12,468 nt of DNA. Origin: CAZFNQ01 sp964520375. Lineage in GTDB: Bacteria > Patescibacteriota > Saccharimonadia > Saccharimonadales > JANWIN01. Position numbers and translations under genes: made by a program. Shown here piece after piece: positions 6,767-12,468 of this stretch; the stretch's first letter is position 1; every line of letters begins with the position of its first letter. Location: NCBI GenBank assembly GCA_964520375.1, contig CAZFNQ010000013.1:1-12468 (forward strand). Reading direction: 5' to 3'. The notes beneath the pieces are model-generated. The model had not been told where the DNA came from, did not search any database, and saw only the letters and a list, made by a program, of their open reading frames with translations.

Positions 6767-7368
6767 AGTGTTTGCCTGCCTTCTAGAGCTCGGCTTAGGG
6801 TAATTTGGTCGGCATATTCTAGGTCTACGCCAATCGGTAAGCCTCGGGCCAGTCGTGTGATCTTGACCCGGCGGTCGCCTATTTGTTGCTGAATATAAAG
6901 GGACGTTGATTCGCCTTCAACGCTGGCGTTGGTGGCTAGTATAATTTCTTTTACTTTATCGTCATCAATGCGCTTAACCAGTTCTTTAATGCGCAACTGG
7001 TCTGGTCCGATGTCGTCAATCGGCGAGACTAAGCCGCCCAGGACATGATAGGTACCGCCAAATTGATTGGTCTTTTCCAGCGCTAGAATGTCAAAAGGTT
7101 CAGCCACTACTGCCACTAGCTTCTTATCACGCTTAGTATCGGTATAGAGTGGTGATAGCTTTTGCCCTTTTTCTACCAGCGCAAAAGTTTTTTGGCAAAG
7201 GCTGACACCTGTATGTAAATTATCCAGTGCCAACCCAAGTCTCTTAGCCGTTTGGCTGTCGCTGCGCAGCAAAAAATAGGCGTAGCGCTCAGCACTGCGC
7301 GGCCCTACGCCTGGCAGGGCTCCAAGCGCCTCAATTAAATCAGCGAGTGCCGGTGGCAAGAGCTGCAT
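6763..7368 (-). CDS. recR: Recombination mediator protein RecR, zinc finger degenerate
   Basis: RecR works with RecO and/or RecF to load RecA at single-strand gaps. The 201-residue length is typical. A helix-hairpin-helix is at 18-34 (LPGVGPRSAERYAYFLL) and the Toprim domain at about 83-165, with AEPFDILALEKT (89-100), a GGLVSPIDDIGP stretch (111-122) and ATNASVEGE (145-153). The C-terminal ARGLPIGVDLEYAD (174-187) and ALEGRQ (194-199) are family hallmarks. The four-cysteine zinc finger between HhH and Toprim is not intact: only C58 remains; by eye T61, S72 and Y75 occupy the other positions. The ATG follows the ybaB stop by 5 nt without a good Shine-Dalgarno, so re-initiation is likely. The stop overlaps the next start as ATGA. 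The ybaB-recR pairing is standard in bacteria. Confidence 0.97.
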   Translation of the reverse strand: MQLLPPALADLIEALGALPGVGPRSAERYAYFLLRSDSQTAKRLGLALDNLHTGVSLCQKTFALVEKGQKLSPLYTDTKRDKKLVAVVAEPFDILALEKTNQFGGTYHVLGGLVSPIDDIGPDQLRIKELVKRIDDDKVKEIILATNASVEGESTSLYIQQQIGDRRVKITRLARGLPIGVDLEYADQITLSRALEGRQTL

Positions 7369-7373
7369 GTATG

Positions 7374-7667
7374 TTAAAGCCCCAGATCGCCCAGGGCTCC
7401 CATAAACGGCTGCATTTTCTCAGCGGCTAGTTTCTGGCTCTGGGAAATAGCGTCTTTTACGGCGTCTTCCACCCAACGCTCTAGGCTGTGAATGTCATCC
7501 AGGTCAACAAACTCAGGGTCAATATGAATGTTTTTAATTTTTTGTTCGCCAGTTATTTCAACCTTAACTGCCCCATCGCCAGCTTCAACAGTTATAACTT
7601 CCTTTTGCAGCTCCTTTTGCATTTTTTTCATCTTCAGTAGCATCTTGGCTTGATCAAATCGGCTCAT
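7374..7667 (-). CDS. ybaB: YbaB/EbfC family nucleoid-associated protein
   Basis: A 97-residue protein of the family that forms dimers, binds DNA and lies between dnaX and recR in many bacteria. The N-terminal helix is basic and Met/Lys-rich (MLLKMKKMQKELQKEV, from about residue 9 to 24) and is followed by strands VEAGDGAVKVEITGEQKIKN and IHIDPEFVD. The C-terminal helix region carries LERWVEDAVKDAISQSQKLAAEKM-type sequence ending in a short GDLGL tail. The length and pattern are standard and no cysteine is present. A strong AAGGAG lies 7 nt before the ATG. A local promoter sits just past the end of the upstream gene, so ybaB-recR-DHH-cysS can be expressed apart from dnaX-dnaB. The fold assignment is secure; a recombination role is by association only. 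Confidence 0.95.
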   Translation of the reverse strand: MSRFDQAKMLLKMKKMQKELQKEVITVEAGDGAVKVEITGEQKIKNIHIDPEFVDLDDIHSLERWVEDAVKDAISQSQKLAAEKMQPFMGALGDLGL

Positions 7668-7674
7668 AAGTTTA

Positions 7675-7711
7675 CTCCTTTGATTTACTCATTTATTGTA
7701 GCAAAATTATA
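7675..7711 (-). promoter_or_regulatory. Promoter and strong ribosome-binding site of the ybaB-recR-DHH-cysS unit
   Basis: On the minus strand a TATAAT (7711-7706) begins right after the preceding TAG stop, and a second candidate, the extended form TGCTACAAT (-10 at 7700-7695), lies 5 nt further. Neither has a good -35. The leader then carries AAGGAG (7680-7675) with 7-nt spacing to the ATG at 7667. This unit is therefore Shine-Dalgarno-led, unlike dnaX or the VanY-type gene. Confidence 0.5.
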
Positions 7712-8902
7712 CTAAGGCTGCTGATTAAAGGTCTGCTTGGTGACTGGCGCGTTAGGCCAAGCTATAAAATAGTGACGTAAATTATAGTAGCTGCTCAAGG
7801 CCACGGTGATGACAATTAAACTGGTCCCAATGGTCTTAGCTAGTGGGTTGCGTGGGAATACACTGAACCATTGGTTCAGCATATAGGCTATACCGGCCGT
7901 AACTAGAAAGTAAATAAACGGCAACAGTAGTACTGATGATACCGGCCCCTGCAAGCCGACTAAGACGCCACCGATGACTAATGCACCTATTATTAACTTA
8001 GTACGATCCAGTTTCAGCCGGTAGTAAATGGCGTAAACGCCCAATATAGACATTGAAGCACTAAACAGATCCAGCAGTGGTAGACGACCTAGCCAAATAG
8101 TGGGATCATTTGGGCCTCTAAAGAATATTTGAAATGGCACGTTAATGATGTGTCGGAATATATCGTAAGCTGGTGGCAGACTATGACTGGGTAAGCCAGC
8201 AAATGGCTTAAGCAGTTGAGGTTGCCTGGTCAGGGCAATAACAAGTGGTGCTAGTAGTGCCAGACCTAAGATTGTAGCCGGCAATAGCGCTATCTGAGCA
8301 TGCTTAATGTGGCTATCAATTGCTCTGCGCTGCCAAATGATACCAAAGATTAAAAACCACACAAGTCCAGGAATGTAGGCGAGCAAACATATAATAACCA
8401 CACCTAGAGCTATAACTAGAGACGAGCGCTGGGTCTTTCGAATCCAGGCACCGTAGGCTAGCGCTGCTACCAGTAGAGTCAGAAAAACGTCAGGTGTGGC
8501 TAGTCGGGCGAAGTGTAGGAACCAGCTGGACGTCGCGAATAAGATAGTTCCTAGTATGGCTGTATTGCGAGAGTGCCAGCGTGACACTACGTAATAAAAA
8601 AGACCTACCGTCACCAGGCCAATCACAGAGCTTATGGCGCGGCTGGCCAATGGACTTTGGTGGTAGATGCTGTTTAGGATAAAATGTAATATCTTGTAGG
8701 GCGCGTTCAGCGGGTTGTTAGCAATCGCACGCAACGATTGGTGCTGGGCCAAATTGGCGACTTCAGTCGGGCTGAAACCAGGAACCAGGCTGCCGAGTTT
8801 ATAAAACAGCAGACCACCTACGAATATCAAACCAGCCAATCCGCCCAGCAGCGGCTCCCAGACTTTTATTAGGAATAATCTATATTGTTTCGCCGAAAGC
8901 AT
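7712..8902 (-). CDS. GT-C fold membrane glycosyltransferase-like protein (ArnT/PMT, GT39-like)
   Basis: A 396-residue integral membrane protein with about nine or ten hydrophobic segments (about 15-36, 89-107, 113-131, 137-152, 161-190, 203-224, 275-293, 303-318, 321-342, 355-373). The order of a first membrane helix, an extracytoplasmic loop with SPTEVANL (44-51), then an ATSSWFLHFARLATPDVFLT stretch (123-142) resembles the GT-C family that moves sugars from polyprenyl-phosphate carriers onto lipids, glycans or proteins. The usual Asp-Glu pair after the first helix is only partly kept (T46-E47), while the TPD motif (136-138) is good. Donor and acceptor cannot be named. The protein is short for the family and lacks a large C-terminal soluble domain. 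It sits between dnaB and ybaB with its own probable promoter. The ATG is the first good start; no clear Shine-Dalgarno is seen. Confidence 0.7.
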   Translation of the reverse strand: MLSAKQYRLFLIKVWEPLLGGLAGLIFVGGLLFYKLGSLVPGFSPTEVANLAQHQSLRAIANNPLNAPYKILHFILNSIYHQSPLASRAISSVIGLVTVGLFYYVVSRWHSRNTAILGTILFATSSWFLHFARLATPDVFLTLLVAALAYGAWIRKTQRSSLVIALGVVIICLLAYIPGLVWFLIFGIIWQRRAIDSHIKHAQIALLPATILGLALLAPLVIALTRQPQLLKPFAGLPSHSLPPAYDIFRHIINVPFQIFFRGPNDPTIWLGRLPLLDLFSASMSILGVYAIYYRLKLDRTKLIIGALVIGGVLVGLQGPVSSVLLLPFIYFLVTAGIAYMLNQWFSVFPRNPLAKTIGTSLIVITVALSSYYNLRHYFIAWPNAPVTKQTFNQQP

Positions 8903-8907
8903 AAGAT

Positions 8908-8927
8908 CTTAAGCTTAAGTATAGCAT
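8908..8927 (-). promoter_or_regulatory. Extended -10 promoter with 12-bp palindrome before the GT-C gene
   Basis: TGCTATACT (8927-8919 on the minus strand) is an extended -10 motif located in the 36-bp gap after dnaB. Overlapping its end and covering the predicted start point is a perfect palindrome, CTTAAGCTTAAG (8908-8919), made of two CTTAAG units. The palindrome could be an operator. The leader would be about 10 nt with no Shine-Dalgarno. Confidence 0.4.
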
Positions 8928-8938
8928 TACCCCGGCCG

Positions 8939-10300
8939 CTATTCAGCAAAGGGTTGGTTACTATGTTTGGTATCAAGACTGCGGAAGCGTTGTTTTTCCT
9001 TATCAAAGTAAAGTTCAATGGCGCCAGTCGGTCCGTTGCGGTGTTTTTTAATAAATATGTCGGCAATATTACGCCGATCTGTATCGGGATTGTAGTATTC
9101 CTCACGGTAGATAAAGGCCACGACGTCGGCATCCTGCTCAATCGCACCTGACTCGCGCAGGTCAGCCAGTTGTGGTATTTGTGGGCTGCGACTTTCGACT
9201 GACCGGCTCAGCTGGCTCAGCGCCAGGACGGGCAGATTCAATTCACGGGCAATGCCTTTAAGACCTCGTGAGATTTCGGAAATCTCCTGCACCCTATTAG
9301 CCTCGTTGCCATAACGACCGCCACCGCTCATTAGCTGCAAGTAGTCAACGATAATTAGACCTAGTTTGCGCTGGTGAGCCTCGCGGCGAGCCTTGGTCCG
9401 TAGCTCACTGACGGTAATACTGGGTGTGTCGTCAATGTAAATCTGAGCTTCGGATAATGAACCCATGGCCTGTCCAATTTTCTCAAAATCGGTATCGGAT
9501 AAATTACCGGTTCTAAGTGCCCAAGCATCAACGCCCGACTCTATTGCCAGTAAGCGGTCTACCAGCTGTTCTTTACTCATTTCCAAGCTAAATAGCAGCA
9601 CCGGTTCCTCGGACTTGAGCGAAATGTTATGAGCAATGTTCAAGGCCAGAGCAGTTTTTCCCATAGAGGGCCGAGCGGCTACAATAATCAGGTCGGAACG
9701 CTGCAGGCCGGCTAAAATATTATCTAAATCTCGGTAGCCGGTTGGCACGCCGCGGATCTTGCCTTTATCCTTGTGCAGTTCATCCAATCTTTCAAAACTT
9801 TCACTTAGGGCCGTCTCCAGGCTGGTAACGTCTTGCTTGACGTGGCGCTGGCTGACCTCGAATAACCGGGTTTCAGCCTCTTCTATCAAGGCTTGTAGGC
9901 CTTGCTTTTCATCATAACCAAGCGTGATTATGTCTTGAGAAGCTTTAATAAGGCGCCGCCGCATGGCTTTTTGGGCAACTATGCCGGCGTATTGGTCAAC
10001 ATGCGAGGCAGTTGGCACGTAGTTAGTTAGCTCGGTTAAATAAGCTGCCCCACCAACAAAGTCTATAAAACCATTGGACTTAAGCTGGTCAGCCAAGGTT
10101 AGGACGTCGATTGGTTTATGTTGTTCGTAAAGCAGGCTTATGGCTTCGTATATTCTTTGGTGTTTGGGATCGTAAAAATCCTCAGCTCCGACTACGTCAG
10201 CAATTTTAACAATGGCATCGCTATCAATTAAGATTGCCCCGAGTAAACTAGCTTCGGCATCAGTGTTTTGTGGTGGTAATAGCGCTCCCTCTGGTTTCAC
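8939..10300 (-). CDS. dnaB: Replicative DNA helicase DnaB
   Basis: DnaB is the hexameric 5'-3' helicase at the replication fork. The 453-residue length is normal. The N-terminal helical collar domain starts at PPQNTDAEASLLGAIL (9-24). The RecA-like domain has Walker A ARPSMGKT (209-216), SLEMS (238-242), Walker B IIVDYLQLMSG (316-326), a SQLSRSVE segment (362-369) and the DLRESGAIEQDAD stretch (380-392). The C-terminal arginine-finger region reads KKHRNGPTG (418-426). No intein or insertion is present, and the protein has no cysteine. The GTG start is forced, since an in-frame TGA lies directly before it. AGGAG is 8 nt upstream but lies within a hairpin made with the last codons of dnaX. It follows dnaX by 23 nt, so the two fork proteins are co-transcribed and probably translation-coupled. 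Identity is certain. Confidence 0.98.
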   Translation of the reverse strand: MKPEGALLPPQNTDAEASLLGAILIDSDAIVKIADVVGAEDFYDPKHQRIYEAISLLYEQHKPIDVLTLADQLKSNGFIDFVGGAAYLTELTNYVPTASHVDQYAGIVAQKAMRRRLIKASQDIITLGYDEKQGLQALIEEAETRLFEVSQRHVKQDVTSLETALSESFERLDELHKDKGKIRGVPTGYRDLDNILAGLQRSDLIIVAARPSMGKTALALNIAHNISLKSEEPVLLFSLEMSKEQLVDRLLAIESGVDAWALRTGNLSDTDFEKIGQAMGSLSEAQIYIDDTPSITVSELRTKARREAHQRKLGLIIVDYLQLMSGGGRYGNEANRVQEISEISRGLKGIARELNLPVLALSQLSRSVESRSPQIPQLADLRESGAIEQDADVVAFIYREEYYNPDTDRRNIADIFIKKHRNGPTGAIELYFDKEKQRFRSLDTKHSNQPFAE

Positions 10301-10306
10301 TCAGTT

Positions 10307-10332
10307 GACTCCTAGCATATTCCTTAGGAGTC
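10307..10332 (-). promoter_or_regulatory. Hairpin sequestering the dnaB ribosome-binding site
   Basis: A perfect 8-bp stem, GACTCCTA (10332-10325) with TAGGAGTC (10314-10307), encloses a 10-nt loop. The 5' arm contains the last two dnaX sense codons and the first two bases of its TAA. The 3' arm contains the AGGAG of dnaB. A ribosome finishing dnaX would melt the stem and expose the dnaB site, so this is best read as a translation-coupling device. There is no U-tract, so it is not an intrinsic terminator. Confidence 0.65.
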
Positions 10333-11799
10333 TAGCACTTCGGCGTTGCCAAATATATTGCTTATGGTTTGAATGTCGTTGGTCTTTGACTCATTTTTGA
10401 CGGCTATTTTTTTGGGTGGCGGCTCGACAACTGAAACCACCTGGATGGGCTTAGTCGCATGTTGGCTAATAACGTCATCAATGATTTGGCGGTTCCGGGC
10501 TTCGTTGAGACGCTTGTGGTGGAAAGCAAATTGAAAACTCAAGGTTAGGACCTGGCCATCAAACGATGGTTGGCCCATTCTCATAATGCTATAAAGGGTA
10601 TTATGTCGGTCTTTAATGGTGTTGAGCACCTGAGGCCAAATTTCCAGACTAAAAACTTCGGCTTTAACTGTAGCCTTAGGCTGGGTTGGACTGGACATTG
10701 GCTGGCTAGACGCCTTTGGCTCACTCTTTAGGTGCTGGCTGGGTTCTTTAACCGGCTCCTTTGCTATCACGCTTGGTTGTTCATCTTTGGATGATGCTAC
10801 TGGTTCCTTTGTAGTCGATGATTTTGGCTCTAGGTGTCCAAGCACAATCTCAAGTAATATTATTTCAAGCAAGTGTTCTGGCTCAGGACTGGCGGGTACG
10901 CTAATAAGGCGCTCCAGCAGATTTAATGTAATAGTCCGTCCGAGTGGCAGTTGGTTATCCACTACTTGTTGGCGTAGCCGCTTGGCTAATTGCTTAGCTA
11001 TATTACCGGCGCTAAAGCCTTGCTCTCTTAATCCGGCCAATTGTTCTATCGTTAATCTCGCCGACGAGCCGCCGACCGCAGTAAGTAGCTTATCTATAGC
11101 CTCGTTTGGGGCGATACCTAGTAGGCGTTGGACATCGGCTAACTCGATATTTTGTCCGCTGGCGCTGGCTTGGTCTAGTAAACTAATGCTATCGCGGAAG
11201 CTACCTTCCCCGTGCTGCGCCATTAGTTCTAGGGCCTGGGTACTAACTTTTAGTTTTTCTTTCTTAGCTATTTGATCTAAGTGATTAACGATTACTGTCG
11301 GTTCAATCGGTTTAAAAGAAAACCGTTGAGTGCGGCTAACGATTGTTTCTGGTAATTTGTGAGCCTCTGTTGTAGCTAAAATGAATATAGCGTGTGCCGG
11401 TGGCTCTTCCAATGTTTTGAGCAAGGCGTTAAAAGCTTCTTTGGTCAGCATGTGAACCTCGTCAATAATATAGACTTTGTATTTGCCACTGCTGGGTGTC
11501 ATGTGGACTTTGTCCCTTACATCGCGTATTTCATCAATCCGGCGGTTGCTGGCAGCATCGATTTCTATAATGTCCAGATGACTAGGGGCGTTTTCGTCGT
11601 ATTTAAAACCGTTGACCTCATGCGCCAATATACGCGCTACACTGGTCTTGCCGACACCGCGCGGACCCGTTAGCAAGTAGGCGTGGCTAATTTTGCCATT
11701 TTTTAAGGCGTTTTTAAGAGTGGTCGTAACATGTTCTTGCCCAATAACCTCGTCCAGCTTTTTAGGCCGGTAATTTCTATATAACGCTTGCCCCATCAC
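10324..11799 (-). CDS. dnaX: DNA polymerase III clamp-loader subunit DnaX (gamma/tau), lacking the zinc module
   Basis: DnaX is the ATPase of the complex that loads the sliding clamp. This 491-residue protein starts RNYRPKKLDEVIGQEHV (8-24), with Walker A GPRGVGKTS (45-53), Walker B IIDEVH (111-116), sensor ATTE (142-145) and an SRC-like motif that reads SRT (155-157), keeping the arginine. The usual four-cysteine zinc module between Walker A and EIDAASN is replaced by a short stretch (HEVNGFKYDENAPSHLDI, 60-77). The clamp-loader collar spans about 215-325, followed by a Ser/Pro/Lys-rich linker (325-378) and a C-terminal domain (380-460) ending in NIFGNAEVLDS. There is no cysteine at all. The start is GTG at 11799 or the adjacent ATG at 11796; both have a TATAAT just upstream and no spaced Shine-Dalgarno. 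It heads the dnaX-dnaB unit. Identity is certain; the start is good to one codon. Confidence 0.97.
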   Translation of the reverse strand: MMGQALYRNYRPKKLDEVIGQEHVTTTLKNALKNGKISHAYLLTGPRGVGKTSVARILAHEVNGFKYDENAPSHLDIIEIDAASNRRIDEIRDVRDKVHMTPSSGKYKVYIIDEVHMLTKEAFNALLKTLEEPPAHAIFILATTEAHKLPETIVSRTQRFSFKPIEPTVIVNHLDQIAKKEKLKVSTQALELMAQHGEGSFRDSISLLDQASASGQNIELADVQRLLGIAPNEAIDKLLTAVGGSSARLTIEQLAGLREQGFSAGNIAKQLAKRLRQQVVDNQLPLGRTITLNLLERLISVPASPEPEHLLEIILLEIVLGHLEPKSSTTKEPVASSKDEQPSVIAKEPVKEPSQHLKSEPKASSQPMSSPTQPKATVKAEVFSLEIWPQVLNTIKDRHNTLYSIMRMGQPSFDGQVLTLSFQFAFHHKRLNEARNRQIIDDVISQHATKPIQVVSVVEPPPKKIAVKNESKTNDIQTISNIFGNAEVLDS

Positions 11800-11805
11800 C
11801 TATGT

Positions 11806-11811
11806 ATTATA
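11806..11811 (-). promoter_or_regulatory. Perfect -10 box (TATAAT) for dnaX
   Basis: TATAAT on the minus strand ends 6 nt before the GTG and 9 nt before the ATG at the head of dnaX, so the transcript should start at or within a few bases of the start codon. The AGGTG next to the ATG is too close to serve as a normal Shine-Dalgarno. No clear -35 is seen. Confidence 0.55.
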
Positions 11812-11850
11812 GACGACTTGTCATTACATAATTGTTGTATATTTAATGCT

Positions 11851-12360
11851 TTATAAGGCGGCTTCTAGGGCGGCCCATTCGGCGTTGGCGTCTTCTTCTG
11901 GGATATTCACGCTGACTTGATCGCCGGGCTTAGCTTTAAAATATGTCACACTAGCTAGTAAAACCCGGTATTGCTTGCCGGCAGCTGTCACAAAGTAGTG
12001 TCCGTCTTTAAGCTCCAGGGTACCAACTACTTGCTTGCGAGCAATCGGACCAATTTGTTTGTACATAAAAGCCCCGTCATCAGCAATAGTAAGCTTTAAT
12101 ATATCACCTTGTACGAGCTTAGATTTAGAGGCGTAATTAGCTGGCACCGGGTAAGTCTTAGCATCACTGCCGACCATGTTTTGACCATCAAAGACACCTT
12201 CAATAACCTTACCTAATGATTCATCTTTTACGGCGGCAGTAACTTCAGCATCATCACCAACTAAACTAACTAGCAACTCCTTGGCAGCTGCCATACTGGT
12301 CTCAGCCTCTTGAATCAAACTCCTCAACCTCTTTATCTGTTTTTCTGGTACGTCCGCCAT
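11851..12360 (-). CDS. Conserved-looking protein of unknown function: N-terminal coiled coil plus two beta-barrel-like repeats
   Basis: A 169-residue acidic, cysteine-free soluble protein. I recognise its general sequence character from CPR genomes but know no established function. Residues 1-33 form a charged amphipathic helix, probably a coiled coil (PEKQIKRLRSLIQEAETSMA). Two similar beta-rich units follow: 52-92 (VIEGVFDGQNMVG... KLVQGDILKLTI) and 111-153 (VVGTLELKDGHYF... KAKPGDQVSVNI). Each has a G-initiated strand, a K-x-Y-x-V strand, and a GD turn before the last strand, as in small OB-, SH3- or TRAM-like barrels. A Trp-bearing acidic tail ends it. Nucleic-acid or ribosome binding is possible but not shown. 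The ATG has GGGG about 7 nt and GGAGG about 14 nt upstream. It has a strong promoter and lies 51 bp before dnaX, which has its own -10. Confidence 0.85.
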   Translation of the reverse strand: MADVPEKQIKRLRSLIQEAETSMAAAKELLVSLVGDDAEVTAAVKDESLGKVIEGVFDGQNMVGSDAKTYPVPANYASKSKLVQGDILKLTIADDGAFMYKQIGPIARKQVVGTLELKDGHYFVTAAGKQYRVLLASVTYFKAKPGDQVSVNIPEEDANAEWAALEAAL

Positions 12361-12390
12361 TTTGCAGCCCCTTACCTCCGAAAGTGTTTA

Positions 12391-12411
12391 TTTAGGTACA
12401 CTTAGCCTAAA
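12391..12411. repeat. Inverted repeat TTTAGG-N9-CCTAAA at the promoter of the 169-aa gene
   Basis: Arms at 12391-12396 and 12406-12411 are perfectly complementary. The repeat is centred at 12401 and touches the -10 (12415-12410), spanning the predicted transcription start. It may be an operator; six-base arms could also arise by chance in AT-rich DNA. Confidence 0.35.
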
Positions 12412-12438
12412 AATACCATTTTTAACAAGTCAAGTCAA
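12410..12438 (-). promoter_or_regulatory. Strong -35/extended -10 promoter for the 169-aa gene
   Basis: TTGACT (12438-12433) is followed by a 17-nt spacer that ends in TGG and then TATTTT (12415-12410), giving a near-consensus -35 with an extended -10. The start point would be near 12403, leaving a leader of about 43 nt with GGAGG and GGGG elements. This is the best promoter in the window. Confidence 0.65.
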
Positions 12439-12455
12439 AGATGCAAATTTAAAGC

Positions 12456-12464
12456 TGTGGATAA
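12456..12464 (-). promoter_or_regulatory. Perfect DnaA-box sequence (TTATCCACA)
   Basis: The minus strand reads TTATCCACA, an exact match to the TTATNCACA consensus. It lies about 18 nt upstream of the -35 of the 169-aa gene and 4 bases from the window edge. It may be a DnaA regulatory site or the edge of a cluster outside the window; one box alone does not make an origin. Confidence 0.4.
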
Positions 12465-12468
12465 ATGA

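Noticed and set aside
10955..10963. Near-match DnaA box TTATCCACT inside dnaX
   Set aside because: One mismatch at the last base and within coding sequence; likely chance.
10787..11275. 162-codon open frame on the + strand opposite dnaX
   Set aside because: It is antisense to the well-conserved dnaX, is Ser-rich with no domain pattern and has no start signals; a coding shadow.
1..12468. Recoded UGA as glycine, as in some CPR lineages
   Set aside because: RecR and the first AI-2E gene end in TGA at sensible family lengths and with operon-type overlaps, so UGA is a stop.
1..12468. CRISPR arrays, tRNA or rRNA genes, insertion sequences, toxin-antitoxin or defence cassettes
   Set aside because: All gaps are under about 110 bases and none holds spaced repeats, tRNA-like folds or transposase remains.

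Overview
The window looks like a compact, mostly housekeeping stretch of a small-genome bacterium, most likely a Patescibacteria/CPR member and probably Saccharibacteria (TM7). The reasons are a DnaX with no zinc-binding module, a 169-residue coiled-coil plus beta-barrel protein of the sort I associate with CPR genomes, very tight or overlapping gene junctions, no tRNA or mobile element, and UGA used as an ordinary stop (RecR and the first AI-2E gene end in TGA), which argues against Gracilibacteria/SR1. The taxonomic call is inference from protein character; no database was searched.

Left part (1-4354). A 5'-truncated serine D-Ala-D-Ala carboxypeptidase on the + strand runs tail-to-tail into a zinc VanY-type carboxypeptidase on the - strand. 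They share a palindromic TTATAA that holds both stop codons. After a 93-bp divergent gap come three + strand genes: an alpha/beta hydrolase-fold protein and two tandem AI-2E/PerM-family membrane proteins that overlap by 8 bp. The second of these ends in a TTAA shared with the stop of cysS, which converges from the other side.

Right part (4351-12360). Everything is on the - strand. In transcription order: a 169-aa conserved-looking protein with its own good promoter; dnaX (clamp loader), dnaB (replicative helicase), a GT-C-type membrane protein, ybaB/ebfC, recR, a DHH-DHHA1 phosphoesterase and cysS. This is the familiar dnaX-ybaB-recR neighbourhood with dnaB and a membrane glycosyltransferase-like gene placed inside it. 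ybaB to cysS is a tight chain (5-nt gap, 4-nt overlap, 14-nt overlap). dnaX and dnaB are joined by a hairpin that buries the dnaB ribosome-binding site in the end of dnaX.

Expression signals. Two transcription units (vanY, dnaX) begin with a perfect TATAAT placed 6 nt before a GTG start and no Shine-Dalgarno; the first AI-2E gene has TTGCAA-17-GATAAT ending 8 nt before its ATG. This layout suggests leaderless mRNAs. The 169-aa gene has a textbook -35/extended -10, and a perfect DnaA-box sequence lies just upstream at the window edge.

No new multi-gene system (defence, toxin-antitoxin, biosynthetic or mobile) is visible. The most informative oddities are loss of zinc-finger cysteines in both RecR and DnaX, complete absence of cysteine in four proteins, the dnaX-dnaB coupling hairpin, and the leaderless starts. 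There is no gene-free stretch longer than about 110 bases.
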